From the NCBI RefSeq assembly GCF_023634845.1, contig NZ_JAMLJL010000004.1, positions 186,001-250,000 on the forward strand: 64,000 bases of DNA, in the 5' to 3' direction. Shown piece by piece: positions 38,617 to 46,953 of the stretch. This DNA is from Flavobacterium amniphilum. GTDB taxonomy: Bacteria; Bacteroidota; Bacteroidia; Flavobacteriales; Flavobacteriaceae. Position 1 is the stretch's first letter; each line of letters starts with the position of its first letter. Below the pieces are notes generated by a model. The model was not told where the DNA came from. It ran no database searches and was given only the letters and a program-made list of their open reading frames with translations. The translations under genes were made by a program, and so were the position numbers.

Positions 38617-38647
38617 AAAAAAGACAAGCTTACTGCTTGTCTTTTTT
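38617..38647. terminator. Bidirectional terminator overlapping the rhomboid gene end
   Basis: AAAAAAGACAAGC and GCTTGTCTTTTTT form a perfect 13-bp stem with a 5-nt loop. The right arm encodes the last residues and stop of the rhomboid gene on the other strand, so the terminator is shared by the two convergent genes and partly coding. Confidence 0.9.
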
Positions 38648-39391
38648 TTCTTCTTTATAATGGTAAAAAATACGGAAATCAGAATTAAAGAAGCTATCCG
38701 CATCGTCTTCCGGCTCAGGTTCTTTAGGTTTTGGCGCAAAATTACCCTGTTCATCAAAATGCTTCATAAATTCATCCTCGGAAGGATCAAAATCGGGACG
38801 TTGCCAATCGTAAACTATCGGTTTTTCATAAACCTCTGAATCAATCATACGGGACAAAACAAATCCCGCCAAAAAGCCGCTTAAGTGCGCTTCCCAGGAG
38901 ATATGCACTTCGGCAGAAGGAAACATATACCATATCATTCCTCCGTACAACAAAACAATAGCAAATGATAAGGCTATCAAGCGGTAATGTTTCGTTTGAA
39001 AACCTTCAAAAAACATAAAACTGGCTAAAACATAAACCAATCCACTGGCACCAATATGATAGCTTTCCCGGCCAATCAGCCAAGTTCCAACACCTGAAAG
39101 CAATACACCCAAAAGTAAAACTTTGAAAGAATCCTTCCTGTAGAAATAACGTAAAGCCATCAGCAAAACAAAAAGCGAAACACTGTTATTCCATAAATGG
39201 TTCAAATCTCCGTGTAAAAAAACACTGAAAACAATTCCTTTCAATCCCGAAACGGTTCTTGGCAAAACCCCATAGTGTAATAAATCACCGGGGAGTAATA
39301 TTTCCAATAAAAAAACACCCCACAAAGCCAATACAAAAAATAAAGGCCAGGCAATTACAGAAGTTGAAAACTTAAAATCTGATTCTCTCAT
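38630..39391 (-). CDS. Rhomboid family intramembrane serine protease
   Basis: A 253-residue protein with six predicted helices. The catalytic pair is Ser116 in GASGLVY and His169 in WEAHLSGFLAGF, with the helix-2 HLWNN motif (about 65-69). A C-terminal cytoplasmic tail of about 60 residues is strongly acidic then basic (PKPKEPEPEDDADSFF, KEEKKDKQ) and is not part of the protease core. Rhomboids cut membrane proteins within the bilayer; the substrate is unknown. It is convergent with rlmB and divergent from rarA. Confidence 0.93.
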   Translation of the reverse strand: MRESDFKFSTSVIAWPLFFVLALWGVFLLEILLPGDLLHYGVLPRTVSGLKGIVFSVFLHGDLNHLWNNSVSLFVLLMALRYFYRKDSFKVLLLGVLLSGVGTWLIGRESYHIGASGLVYVLASFMFFEGFQTKHYRLIALSFAIVLLYGGMIWYMFPSAEVHISWEAHLSGFLAGFVLSRMIDSEVYEKPIVYDWQRPDFDPSEDEFMKHFDEQGNFAPKPKEPEPEDDADSFFNSDFRIFYHYKEEKKDKQ

Positions 39392-39494
39392 ATTGAAAGC
39401 ACATCAAAAATTTATCCAAAACTAATTTAATGAACTTTTGTCATAAACGATTGATTTGTTTAATTGATTTTATGATTGGATGCTCTAAATATCC

Positions 39495-39502
39495 TAAATT
39501 TG
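39495..39502 (+). promoter_or_regulatory. -7 element of rarA
   Basis: TAAATTTG with a TTG 16 nt upstream (39476-39478). Transcription would begin near 39508, which excludes the in-frame ATG at 39476 as the start of rarA. Confidence 0.5.
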
Positions 39503-39550
39503 AACCTCTTTATTTCGAATAACCTAATCGTCAGAATGACAGTTTCAAGC

Positions 39551-40840
39551 ATGGAAGCACCTTTAGCAGAACGTATCCGTCCAAAATCATTACAGGAATA
39601 TATAAGCCAGTCACATTTGGTTGGTGAAAATGGTTCCCTTACACACCAAATTGGCCGTGGCATCATTCCTTCTTTGATTTTATGGGGACCTCCGGGAACT
39701 GGAAAAACTACTTTGGCACAAATTATGGCAAGTGAAAGTCAAAGACCTTTCTTTGAGCTAAGCGCGATAAACTCAGGCGTAAAAGACATACGGGAAGTTA
39801 TCGACAAGGCTAAACAGAGTGGTGGATTGTTCACTGCCAAAAACCCAATTTTGTTTATTGACGAGATACACCGGTTCAGCAAATCCCAACAGGATTCGTT
39901 ATTGGCTGCCGTCGAAAAAGGATGGGTAACATTGATTGGCGCTACTACCGAAAACCCAAGTTTTGAAGTTATTCCCGCTTTATTGTCAAGATGTCAGGTT
40001 TACATATTAAATGCATTTACCAAAGAAGATTTGGAAGCATTATTACATCGTGCTTTAGCTACCGACTCTATTTTAAAAGCAAAAAACATAGAGATGAAAG
40101 AAACCGAAGCTTTGCTGCGTCTTTCGGGTGGTGACGGAAGAAAATTGTTAAATATTTTCGAATTGGTCATTAATGCATCTGATGCTTCGACAAGCTCATC
40201 AACCATTGAAATCACCAATGAAAAAGTAATGCAATTGGTCCAGAAGAATACCGTTCTATATGACAAAACAGGCGAACAACATTATGATATCGTTTCTGCT
40301 TTTATTAAATCAATTAGAGGAAGCGACCCAAATGGCGCTGTATACTGGTTAGCCCGAATGATTGAAGGCGGCGAAGATGTTAAATTCATTGCGAGACGCA
40401 TGTTGATACTGGCTTCAGAGGATATCGGGAATGCGAACCCGACGGCCCTGATTATGGCAAACAATACATTTCAGGCGGTTACAACAATAGGTTATCCGGA
40501 AAGCAGAATCATTTTAAGTCAATGTGCCGTCTATCTGGCTACATCTGCAAAAAGCAATGCAAGCTATATGGCTATCGGAAAAGCTCAGCAAATCGTAAAA
40601 CAAACCGGTGATTTACCTGTTCCGTTGCATCTACGGAATGCTCCGACAAAACTGATGAAAGAACTCGGTTATGGCGATGAATACAAATATTCTCACGATT
40701 TCCCGAATAATTTTGCTGAACAGGAGTTTCTGCCAACAGAGATTTCAGATATGAAATTCTTTGAACCGGGTGACAATTCAAGGGAAAGAGAGTTACGCCT
40801 GTTTTTGAAAAACAGATGGAAAAACAAATACGGTTATTGA
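39551..40840 (+). CDS. rarA: Replication-associated recombination protein A (AAA+ ATPase)
   Basis: A 429-residue AAA+ protein of the RarA/MgsA/WRNIP1 family. Start ATG 39551 gives MEAPLAERIRPKSLQEYISQ, the conserved N-terminus; ATG 39536 is also possible, and 39476 lies upstream of the promoter. Walker A is GPPGTGKT (46-53), Walker B FIDEIH (103-108), and sensor 1 is GATTEN. The C-terminal tetramerisation part includes RGSDPNGAVYWLARMIEGGE. It acts at stalled replication forks with SSB. It stands alone. Confidence 0.95.
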   Translation: MEAPLAERIRPKSLQEYISQSHLVGENGSLTHQIGRGIIPSLILWGPPGTGKTTLAQIMASESQRPFFELSAINSGVKDIREVIDKAKQSGGLFTAKNPILFIDEIHRFSKSQQDSLLAAVEKGWVTLIGATTENPSFEVIPALLSRCQVYILNAFTKEDLEALLHRALATDSILKAKNIEMKETEALLRLSGGDGRKLLNIFELVINASDASTSSSTIEITNEKVMQLVQKNTVLYDKTGEQHYDIVSAFIKSIRGSDPNGAVYWLARMIEGGEDVKFIARRMLILASEDIGNANPTALIMANNTFQAVTTIGYPESRIILSQCAVYLATSAKSNASYMAIGKAQQIVKQTGDLPVPLHLRNAPTKLMKELGYGDEYKYSHDFPNNFAEQEFLPTEISDMKFFEPGDNSRERELRLFLKNRWKNKYGY

Positions 40841-40850
40841 TCTGAAAGAA

Positions 40851-41561
40851 TTACAACTTAATCTCTAAAGGCTCAGAAGTTGTTTTATCACCGTCTATAT
40901 ATTCAAAAACCCAAACGTTTTCTTTAGAAAACACGATACCATTTCTACCATTATAAGAAGAAAGGTAAATATTCGGTTTAGACGTTTTATAAAGAATCAG
41001 TTCTTTCTGGTTCATTTGGTTAACTACTCTGATAAACGATTCGTTTTTTTCAGTTTTCACAACTTGAAGTGTAACATTTTCAACATCCCTAACTTTAAGC
41101 TTCTCTTGGGCTTCTTCATCAAAATAGGTTTTCCCTGAATATTTATACTTTGCTTTATCAAAAGACTTCAATGCCAAAAGCAACGCTTCGTTATACGATT
41201 TTGTACGGTCTTTTGAACGACTTTCAGCTAAATCAGTAGCAAATAAGACTTTATTTTTACAGTCTTTGAATTCAACCTGGATTTTTGTAAAAAACATAGA
41301 ACTTTCTTCCACAACATTCACAAAAAGCTTATTGCAATTATAATCCATAAAACCTTCCGGTATTTGGTCACTCGACAAATAAGCCTCAAATCCTTTTTGC
41401 TTCAGGAATGATTTTATAGTTGTATTGATCCGATACTCATTATCTACTTTTTGAAATTCGTATTTTGCCGGAATAACTGCCATATTATAATCATTCAAGG
41501 AAGATTGTGAAAAACCGGTAAGCGATGATAATATTAAAAGTGTAAAAAATATCTTTTTCAT
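40851..41561 (-). CDS. Exported protein of unknown function
   Basis: A 236-residue protein with a signal peptide (MKKIFFTLLILSSLTGFSQ). The mature part has an AVIPAKYEFQKVDNEYRINT start, a predicted alpha/beta segment with a repeated theme (KSFLKQKGFEAYLSSDQIPE), and a second half rich in beta strands ending GDKTTSEPLEIKL. No family was recognised with confidence; similar short exported proteins recur in flavobacteria. It lies 2 nt after the stop of the HAD gene, so the two are probably co-transcribed. Confidence 0.85.
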   Translation of the reverse strand: MKKIFFTLLILSSLTGFSQSSLNDYNMAVIPAKYEFQKVDNEYRINTTIKSFLKQKGFEAYLSSDQIPEGFMDYNCNKLFVNVVEESSMFFTKIQVEFKDCKNKVLFATDLAESRSKDRTKSYNEALLLALKSFDKAKYKYSGKTYFDEEAQEKLKVRDVENVTLQVVKTEKNESFIRVVNQMNQKELILYKTSKPNIYLSSYNGRNGIVFSKENVWVFEYIDGDKTTSEPLEIKL

Positions 41562-41563
41562 AA

Positions 41564-42250
41564 TTAAAATAGATTTTTGAGTTCTACTAAGGTAGTAATT
41601 TGATTAATATCTTTTGACACTTCGATATTTTCCGAATTAAAAAATATGGATTTCATCCCAAAATTTATGGCTCCGGCCACATCAGCATCCAAACAGTCAC
41701 CTATCATAACACTTTCAGTTTTTGCGGCCTGTGCTTTACCCAAGGCATGCTCATAAATACCGGCATGCGGTTTTTTTACTCCGGCCATTTCAGAATTGGT
41801 TACAGTATCAAAAAAATGATGGATTCCTGAATTATTGAGTTTTTTAAACTGAACCTCAGCAAAACCGTTTGTTATAATATGCAGTTTATACTTTTTATGC
41901 AGATATTCCAACGTTTCAATACAGCCTTCAAACAAATGATTGCTATTGGGTAAATGTAAAATATATTCATCGGAAATCTTATCAATGAGTTCATCAGAAA
42001 CAGACACGTTGATAGCATCAAACGAATCTTTCAACCTTTTGTACCGCAGTTCGTTATGGGTTATCAGATTGTTCTGGTACAATTTCCAGCACGCCTGATT
42101 AATTGGCATATAAACCTGAATAAAACCGTTCATATTGAGATCCGGCAATAGTTCGGCAAAAACAACTTCAAATGCTTTCTCTGAATTTTTATCAAAATCC
42201 CAAAGTGTATGATCTAAATCAAAAAAAATATGGTTGATACCTGAATACAT
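41564..42250 (-). CDS. YjjG-type HAD family hydrolase (nucleotidase-like)
   Basis: A 228-residue HAD phosphatase. Motif I is FFDLDHTLWDF (Asp11, Asp13), motif II IITNGF, and motif III/IV KKPHAGIYEHAL with GDCLDADVAGA. Domain layout and the TLWDF start resemble YjjG, which dephosphorylates non-canonical pyrimidine nucleotides. ATG 42250 is chosen; the frame stays open for another 25 codons upstream, but those are a translation of the GC-rich repeat at 42260-42328. The physiological substrate is inferred only. Confidence 0.9.
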   Translation of the reverse strand: MYSGINHIFFDLDHTLWDFDKNSEKAFEVVFAELLPDLNMNGFIQVYMPINQACWKLYQNNLITHNELRYKRLKDSFDAINVSVSDELIDKISDEYILHLPNSNHLFEGCIETLEYLHKKYKLHIITNGFAEVQFKKLNNSGIHHFFDTVTNSEMAGVKKPHAGIYEHALGKAQAAKTESVMIGDCLDADVAGAINFGMKSIFFNSENIEVSKDINQITTLVELKNLF

Positions 42251-42259
42251 AATTTTATC

Positions 42260-42328
42260 GATGGTTTGCGTGAGCGGGTGAAGCAAGCTACCGCGTAGCG
42301 CGTAACACGCGACCCGAAGGGGCACGCC
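42260..42328. repeat. GC-rich palindromic intergenic repeat
   Basis: The gap between the HAD gene and the DUF3299-like gene is much richer in G and C than its surroundings. It contains interleaved inverted repeats around CCGCGTAGCGCGTAACACGCG and GGGCACGCCC. From memory, sequences starting GGGCGTGCCCCTTCGGGTCG (minus strand) recur between genes in many Flavobacterium genomes. It may act as a mobile palindromic element or terminator. It touches the stop codon at 42329. Confidence 0.55.
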
Positions 42329-42802
42329 CTAATTCCCTTTTACAATAACTGCTTCTTCAATATTATACATCCAGTTGTCCGGATCATTTTCGTTGACTTT
42401 CATGATTCCTTCCAGTGTTACATATTGATCGGTACGCAATTTCAATTTACCGGCTTTGAATTTAATTCCCATAATGGTTTCCGGTCCTGCTTTTCCGCAG
42501 AAGAAACAAGAAGCAAATACATTTTTGCTCAAGGCATAGTTCACATTGTCTATTGGAACTATAAACCCGGACATGTAGATTCGTTTATTATGGTATTTTT
42601 TGACCTCAGGACTGATTAACGGAAAATCAATTGATCCATAATCTTTATGTGGTTTTTTAATGAATTTAATTTGGCCGAGCTTTTTCCACGTCAGTGTGTC
42701 TGTCAATATTATTTTTTGCTTTTCTGATTTGATCAATTCTGATTTCTGAAACCCGAAAAGGGCAAAAACCAATAATACCACAACAATTTTTATTTTATCC
42801 AT
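42329..42802 (-). CDS. DUF3299-like exported protein with a CxxC motif
   Basis: A 157-residue protein with an N-terminal hydrophobic segment (IKIVVVLLVFALFGF) that is a signal peptide or anchor. The core has RIYMSGFIVPID and SKNVFASCFFCGKAGPETIMGI, with Cys99 and Cys102 forming a CFFC pair, then YVTLEGIMKV. This pattern resembles the DUF3299 family by eye. Its start overlaps the end of the ABC permease gene by 8 nt, so the three genes are one operon. A metal- or redox-handling accessory role is inferred. Confidence 0.8.
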   Translation of the reverse strand: MDKIKIVVVLLVFALFGFQKSELIKSEKQKIILTDTLTWKKLGQIKFIKKPHKDYGSIDFPLISPEVKKYHNKRIYMSGFIVPIDNVNYALSKNVFASCFFCGKAGPETIMGIKFKAGKLKLRTDQYVTLEGIMKVNENDPDNWMYNIEEAVIVKGN

Positions 42803-43994
42803 TTGCTAAAGTCTTTGATATGTTCATACGGTATGCTTTGATTGCGGGAATTAATGCCGCAATGACACCAACAAACAATGTAATTAAAAAAAGATAACTT
42901 TCCTTTTCCCAGATTATTTCATTCGGATTGAATTCCATTTTAAAATCATCTGATGCTGCATTGGAAAGGTATCGTAATGCTATTCTACCAATAATTGTTC
43001 CAAAAAAGTAACCTACGGCGCACAAAAATAAACTTTCTATTACAACCAACGATAGAATTTGCAAACGTGATGCGCCGTGAAGCCTCAATAATGCAAATTC
43101 ATACTGTCTTTCTTTCAATCGGTTATAAAGTGCAATAAATATGCTGATACCCGAAATAAACATAATGCCATACGCAAGGTATTCCAGTGTTTTCAACCCA
43201 ATACCGAACAATGTGAACAAACGGTTAATCTCTATTGCCGGAGATGCCACTTGCATTTTGGTGTTTTGCGCAATGATTCTCGGCCAGGTTACAATTCCCA
43301 TTTTACTTCTGAATTTCAACAAAACTGAAGTTATTTCCTTAGGCTCATTATGTTCCTCCTCACCTTCATGTGCTTCGTGATTACTGCCATGCATGGCCCA
43401 AACACTTTCGATAGTACACAAAACAAGATTATCAATCACTTTCCCGGTGCGCGAAGCGATTCCTGTCACCACATATTGAAACTCTTCATGTGGCTCACCT
43501 TCTTTGGCATCGCCATGCGTTCCATTAAACTTATCTCCTACTTTTAGGTTAAGTTTTTGCGCTATAGCATTTCCGACAACCACTTCAAATTCCTTCCGGA
43601 ACATTTTCCCTTTTTCAATTTTCGCATTGAACTTTTCCAAATACTCCGGAGTTGTCCCAACAATTTTGTAACCTAAGTAATTATCACCGAAGGCCAATGG
43701 GATAGCTGACTGAATAAAAGGATGCTTCATCCATACCCTCGCCGAATCGTAATTGATATTTCCTGTTGGTGCGTCAACCTGATACACCGATGACAACACT
43801 AACTGCAACGGACTACCTTGCGCCCCTAACACCAAATCAATATTATCTGCATTTTTGGAAAATTGCTCTTCAAACTGTTTCTGTAGTAAAATCAACAGTG
43901 TGATGATTGCCACACTTGACGACAAGAGCAATACACTTAACAAAGTATTCAAAGGTTTGAACCAAATATTTCTCCAGGCTAACTTAGCGATCAT
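42795..43994 (-). CDS. FtsX-type ABC transporter permease with histidine-rich loop
   Basis: A 399-residue permease with an N-terminal helix (about 17-37), a large extracytoplasmic domain and three C-terminal helices (LEYLAYGIMFISGISIFIAL; LVVIESLFLCAVGYFFGTII; YLFLITLFVGVIAALIPAI), the MacB/LolC/FtsX layout. The extracytoplasmic domain has a cluster of histidines and acidic residues at 202-215 (MHGSNHEAHEGEEEHNEP) and more at 160-169, which could bind zinc or another metal. Its start overlaps the ATPase stop by 4 nt. Such transporters move lipids, peptides or act as mechanotransmitters; the metal link is inference. Confidence 0.92.
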   Translation of the reverse strand: MIAKLAWRNIWFKPLNTLLSVLLLSSSVAIITLLILLQKQFEEQFSKNADNIDLVLGAQGSPLQLVLSSVYQVDAPTGNINYDSARVWMKHPFIQSAIPLAFGDNYLGYKIVGTTPEYLEKFNAKIEKGKMFRKEFEVVVGNAIAQKLNLKVGDKFNGTHGDAKEGEPHEEFQYVVTGIASRTGKVIDNLVLCTIESVWAMHGSNHEAHEGEEEHNEPKEITSVLLKFRSKMGIVTWPRIIAQNTKMQVASPAIEINRLFTLFGIGLKTLEYLAYGIMFISGISIFIALYNRLKERQYEFALLRLHGASRLQILSLVVIESLFLCAVGYFFGTIIGRIALRYLSNAASDDFKMEFNPNEIIWEKESYLFLITLFVGVIAALIPAIKAYRMNISKTLANG

Positions 43995-44620
43995 GACAAA
44001 TTTATTTGGTTACTGAATCGTTGCTTCAATCTTGAATCGTGAGTTACAATAATCAAAGCGGTATTGTATTCCTTTGCCAGATTTTCAAGCAAATCGGCTA
44101 CTTTGAGCGTATTAGCATCATCCAGACTGGATGTTGGCTCATCAGCCAGCAACACTTTGGGATTATTGATTAAAGCACGTGCAATCGAAACCCTTTGTTG
44201 CTGTCCGACACTAAGTTGAGACGGAAGCTTATGCCAGTGTTTTTCGAGATGTAGATGCTCTAAAAGTGCTTTTGCTTTTGACTTCTCTTTTTTCCCGGTA
44301 GCCAGCCAAGCCGCCAGCATAATATTTTCCAAGACAGAAATAGATTCCACAAAATGGCTTTGCTGTAAAACGATTCCGATGTTTTTCCCACGGAAAGCAT
44401 CTAATTGTTTTTCTGAAAACGGATTGATATTGACATTATCAAAAATAATTTCTCCGGAAGCCGGTCGCAACAAACCTCCCAACAAATGCAATAATGTCGT
44501 TTTACCAACTCCGGAATTCCCGGTTATCAAAACTGATTCGGATGCATTGCAGGTAATATCCGGAAACTCAAAACGAGTTTCATTTTTATATGAAAAAGAA
44601 AGATTTTTAGTTGCAATCAT
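43991..44620 (-). CDS. ABC transporter ATP-binding protein (LolD/MacB type)
   Basis: A 209-residue ATPase. Walker A GNSGVGKT (34-41), Q-loop VLQQSHF, signature LSVGQ (136-140), Walker B VLLADEPTSSLD and H-loop IVTHD are all present. ATG 44620 (MIATKNLSFSYKNE) is used; an upstream in-frame ATG at 44674 would overlap radC and lacks family similarity. It starts 4 nt after the radC stop and overlaps the permease gene. Confidence 0.94.
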   Translation of the reverse strand: MIATKNLSFSYKNETRFEFPDITCNASESVLITGNSGVGKTTLLHLLGGLLRPASGEIIFDNVNINPFSEKQLDAFRGKNIGIVLQQSHFVESISVLENIMLAAWLATGKKEKSKAKALLEHLHLEKHWHKLPSQLSVGQQQRVSIARALINNPKVLLADEPTSSLDDANTLKVADLLENLAKEYNTALIIVTHDSRLKQRFSNQINLS

Positions 44621-44624
44621 TTTT

Positions 44625-45308
44625 TTAGAGAATGCCTTCATCGGCGAAGCTAAAATAACTCTTTTCGGTGACAATAATGTGATCCAATACTAAAATATCG
44701 AGATGTTTTCCGGCTTCAGTCAATTTTTTGGTGATTTGTTTATCAGCATCACTAGCCTGTAATTTTCCCGAAGGATGATTATGGATTAAGATCACGGAAG
44801 TTGCATAATATTCCAGAGCCGTTTGAAAAACCAAACGCGTATCAACAAGAGTTCCTGTAATTCCACCTTTACTGATTTGCGATTTATGAATAACTTTATT
44901 GGAATTATTAAGATACAATACCCAAAATTCCTCATGCGGAAGTTCTCCAATAATGGGCTGCATGATTTCGAAAACCTTTTTACTGGAAGTAATTTTATCA
45001 GGTTCGGGAGTCTCTTCTTCCCTCCTCCGTCTGCCCAATTCCAAAGCTGCTGCAATAGTTATGGCTTTGGCTTCACCGATACCTTTAAACTGCATCAGTT
45101 GGTTAGCGGTTAATTTACCAAGGTGATTTAGATTGTTATTAGCAGAAGCTAAGATGCGTTGGCATAACTGAACTGCACTTTCATTCCGGGAACCGGATCC
45201 TATTAAAATAGCAAGTAATTCGGAGTCGGATAAGGCAGATTTTCCTTTGAGAAGGAATTTTTCGCGTGGGCGGTCGTCTTCGGCCCACTGATTGATTGGT
45301 GTGTACAT
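44625..45308 (-). CDS. radC: RadC/JAB-domain protein
   Basis: A 227-residue protein with an N-terminal UPF0758 helical part (WAEDDRPREKFLLKGKSALS, LIGSGSRNESAVQLCQRIL) and a helix-hairpin-helix (LMQFKGIGEAKAITIAAALE). The C-terminal JAB/MPN metal site is HNHPSGKLQASDAD. Its historical name is DNA repair protein RadC, but its biochemical role is unsettled. It is just upstream of the ABC operon (4 nt) and may be the first gene of that transcript. Confidence 0.94.
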   Translation of the reverse strand: MYTPINQWAEDDRPREKFLLKGKSALSDSELLAILIGSGSRNESAVQLCQRILASANNNLNHLGKLTANQLMQFKGIGEAKAITIAAALELGRRRREEETPEPDKITSSKKVFEIMQPIIGELPHEEFWVLYLNNSNKVIHKSQISKGGITGTLVDTRLVFQTALEYYATSVILIHNHPSGKLQASDADKQITKKLTEAGKHLDILVLDHIIVTEKSYFSFADEGIL

Positions 45309-45369
45309 AATTTATTGGCTTATAGATATACTGACAAATAAAATAAATTTTAGAATACGCACAAAAGAA

Positions 45370-45393
45370 AAGAGCGACTTTTACATCGCTCTT
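45370..45393 (-). terminator. Terminator of mpl
   Basis: AAGAGCGA and TCGCTCTT form an 8-bp stem with an 8-nt loop, followed on the minus strand by TTTCTTTT. It lies 4 nt after the mpl stop. Confidence 0.85.
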
Positions 45394-45397
45394 CAAA

Positions 45398-46753
45398 TTA
45401 TTTAATCATTTCTTTTACTTCATCAAAATTGAGTCCGCCATAATTTCCGGAGCTCATCAAAAGCAAAGCAGAATTATCAAAGTCATTACTAAAAAGAAAT
45501 TGTTTGAATTCGGCAGGATTGGTATAAATCACCAGATTATCACGTTTAAATGCATTGGCAATCTGTTCGTAAGTCACTTCTTCCAATTGTTTGATTTTAA
45601 CTGCATCCGGAGAATAGAATACCACTGCCACATCGGCATGATCCAAAGCACCTTCGTATTCCTTTAAAAACTCAGCATTCAAACTACTATAGGTATGTAA
45701 TTCAAGACAAGCTACTAAAGTTCGGTCTGGATATTGTTCTTTAACTGCTTTAGTAGTGGCCGCCACTTTACTTGGTGAATGGGCAAAATCTTTATAAGCT
45801 ACTTTATTGGCACTTTCAGCTATCTTTTCCAAACGCTTTGACGCACCTTTAAAACTTGCGATCGCTTCATAAAAATCAGCTTCATCAACACCCATATTCT
45901 GACAGATCCATTTGGCACCGGCAAGATTATTTAAATTGTGTGCACCAAATACTTCGATAGGCATTGGACCTTCAGGAGTTTCCAACAATGTTACACCGTT
46001 TTGCACGGTATATTCAGGCGTATGATAACCAATTTTACGGATTGGGTTTTCTGCTTTTTCGGCTACACGTTTAACTTCCGAATCGTTTTCATTGTACACC
46101 AAAATTCCGCCATTTGTAATCTTTTGGATAAAAATTTCGAATTGCTCCACGTAATTTTCATATGTTGGAAACACATTGATATGATCCCAGGCAATTCCGG
46201 AAATCAAGGCAATATTAGGTTGGTACAAATGAAACTTCGGTCTTCTGTCCATTGGTGAAGACAAATACTCATCTCCTTCCAAAACGATAAAATCATTGCT
46301 TTCTGTTAAATGCACCATGGTATCAAAACCTTCCAATTGCGCGCCTACCATATAATCCACTTCTATATTGTGGTAATGCATCACATGCAAAATCATCGAG
46401 GTTATCGTTGTTTTTCCGTGAGAACCGCCAATAACCACACGGGTTTTATTTTTTGACTGTTCGTAAAGAAATTCCGGATACGAATAGATTTTCAATCCTA
46501 ATTCCTGTGCTTTCAACAATTCGGGATTATCTGCTTTGGCATGCATCCCTAAAATAATTGCTTCGATATCGGCAGTGATTTTTTCTGGAAACCATCCCAT
46601 TTCTTCAGGTAACAAACCTTTCTTTTCCAATCTTGATTTTGAAGGTTCGAAGATAGCATCATCACTACCGGTTACGTGATATCCTTTACTGTGTAAGGCC
46701 AAAGCCAAGTTATGCATTGCAGCTCCGCCAATGGCTATGAAGTGAGTTCTCAT
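45398..46753 (-). CDS. mpl: UDP-N-acetylmuramate:tripeptide ligase-like Mur ligase
   Basis: A 451-residue Mur ligase. The N-terminal Rossmann part has HFIAIGGAAMHNLALALHSK, the ATP site is GGSHGKTTITSM (about 109-120), and the central domain has VLEGDEYLSSPMDRRPKFHL and SGIAWDHINVFPTYENY. The AMHNLA start and EGDEY motif separate Mpl from MurC. Mpl attaches recycled tripeptide to UDP-MurNAc in peptidoglycan recycling. It is single and divergent from the macroglobulin gene. MurC is the main alternative but is less likely. Confidence 0.9.
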   Translation of the reverse strand: MRTHFIAIGGAAMHNLALALHSKGYHVTGSDDAIFEPSKSRLEKKGLLPEEMGWFPEKITADIEAIILGMHAKADNPELLKAQELGLKIYSYPEFLYEQSKNKTRVVIGGSHGKTTITSMILHVMHYHNIEVDYMVGAQLEGFDTMVHLTESNDFIVLEGDEYLSSPMDRRPKFHLYQPNIALISGIAWDHINVFPTYENYVEQFEIFIQKITNGGILVYNENDSEVKRVAEKAENPIRKIGYHTPEYTVQNGVTLLETPEGPMPIEVFGAHNLNNLAGAKWICQNMGVDEADFYEAIASFKGASKRLEKIAESANKVAYKDFAHSPSKVAATTKAVKEQYPDRTLVACLELHTYSSLNAEFLKEYEGALDHADVAVVFYSPDAVKIKQLEEVTYEQIANAFKRDNLVIYTNPAEFKQFLFSNDFDNSALLLMSSGNYGGLNFDEVKEMIK

Positions 46754-46811
46754 GGAGTTTATCTATGTATTCGTAATTCAGTTATTAATTTACAAGCAAA
46801 TTTAGCTTGCT

Positions 46812-46819
46812 CAAAGATA
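46812..46819 (-). promoter_or_regulatory. -7 element of mpl
   Basis: TATCTTTG on the minus strand, 58 nt before the mpl ATG. No TTG is present at the usual spacing. Confidence 0.4.
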
Positions 46820-46882
46820 GCGGTTAAAGTGATTTTATGAAATTTTTAGTTGTAAATCTATTCGCTGCATCTATTTTCAATT

Positions 46883-46890
46883 TAGTTTTG
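46883..46890 (+). promoter_or_regulatory. -7 element of the alpha-2-macroglobulin gene
   Basis: TAGTTTTG on the plus strand, 63 nt before the ATG at 46954. No TTG at the usual spacing. Confidence 0.4.
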
Positions 46891-46953
46891 TAAAAACATA
46901 ACAGCCCACAACCTTTTGAGGAAAATTATCCTCCATAAATAAAAACAAAACAT

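Noticed and set aside
39476..39550. Upstream start of rarA at 39476
   Set aside because: It lies upstream of the likely transcription start near 39508 and would remove the conserved N-terminus from its usual place.
42251..42325. N-terminal extension of the YjjG-like protein
   Set aside because: The extra 25 codons are a translation of the GC-rich intergenic repeat; the HAD motif I normally begins within about 15 residues of the start.
44621..44674. Upstream start of the ABC ATPase
   Set aside because: It would overlap the radC coding end, and the added residues have no family similarity.
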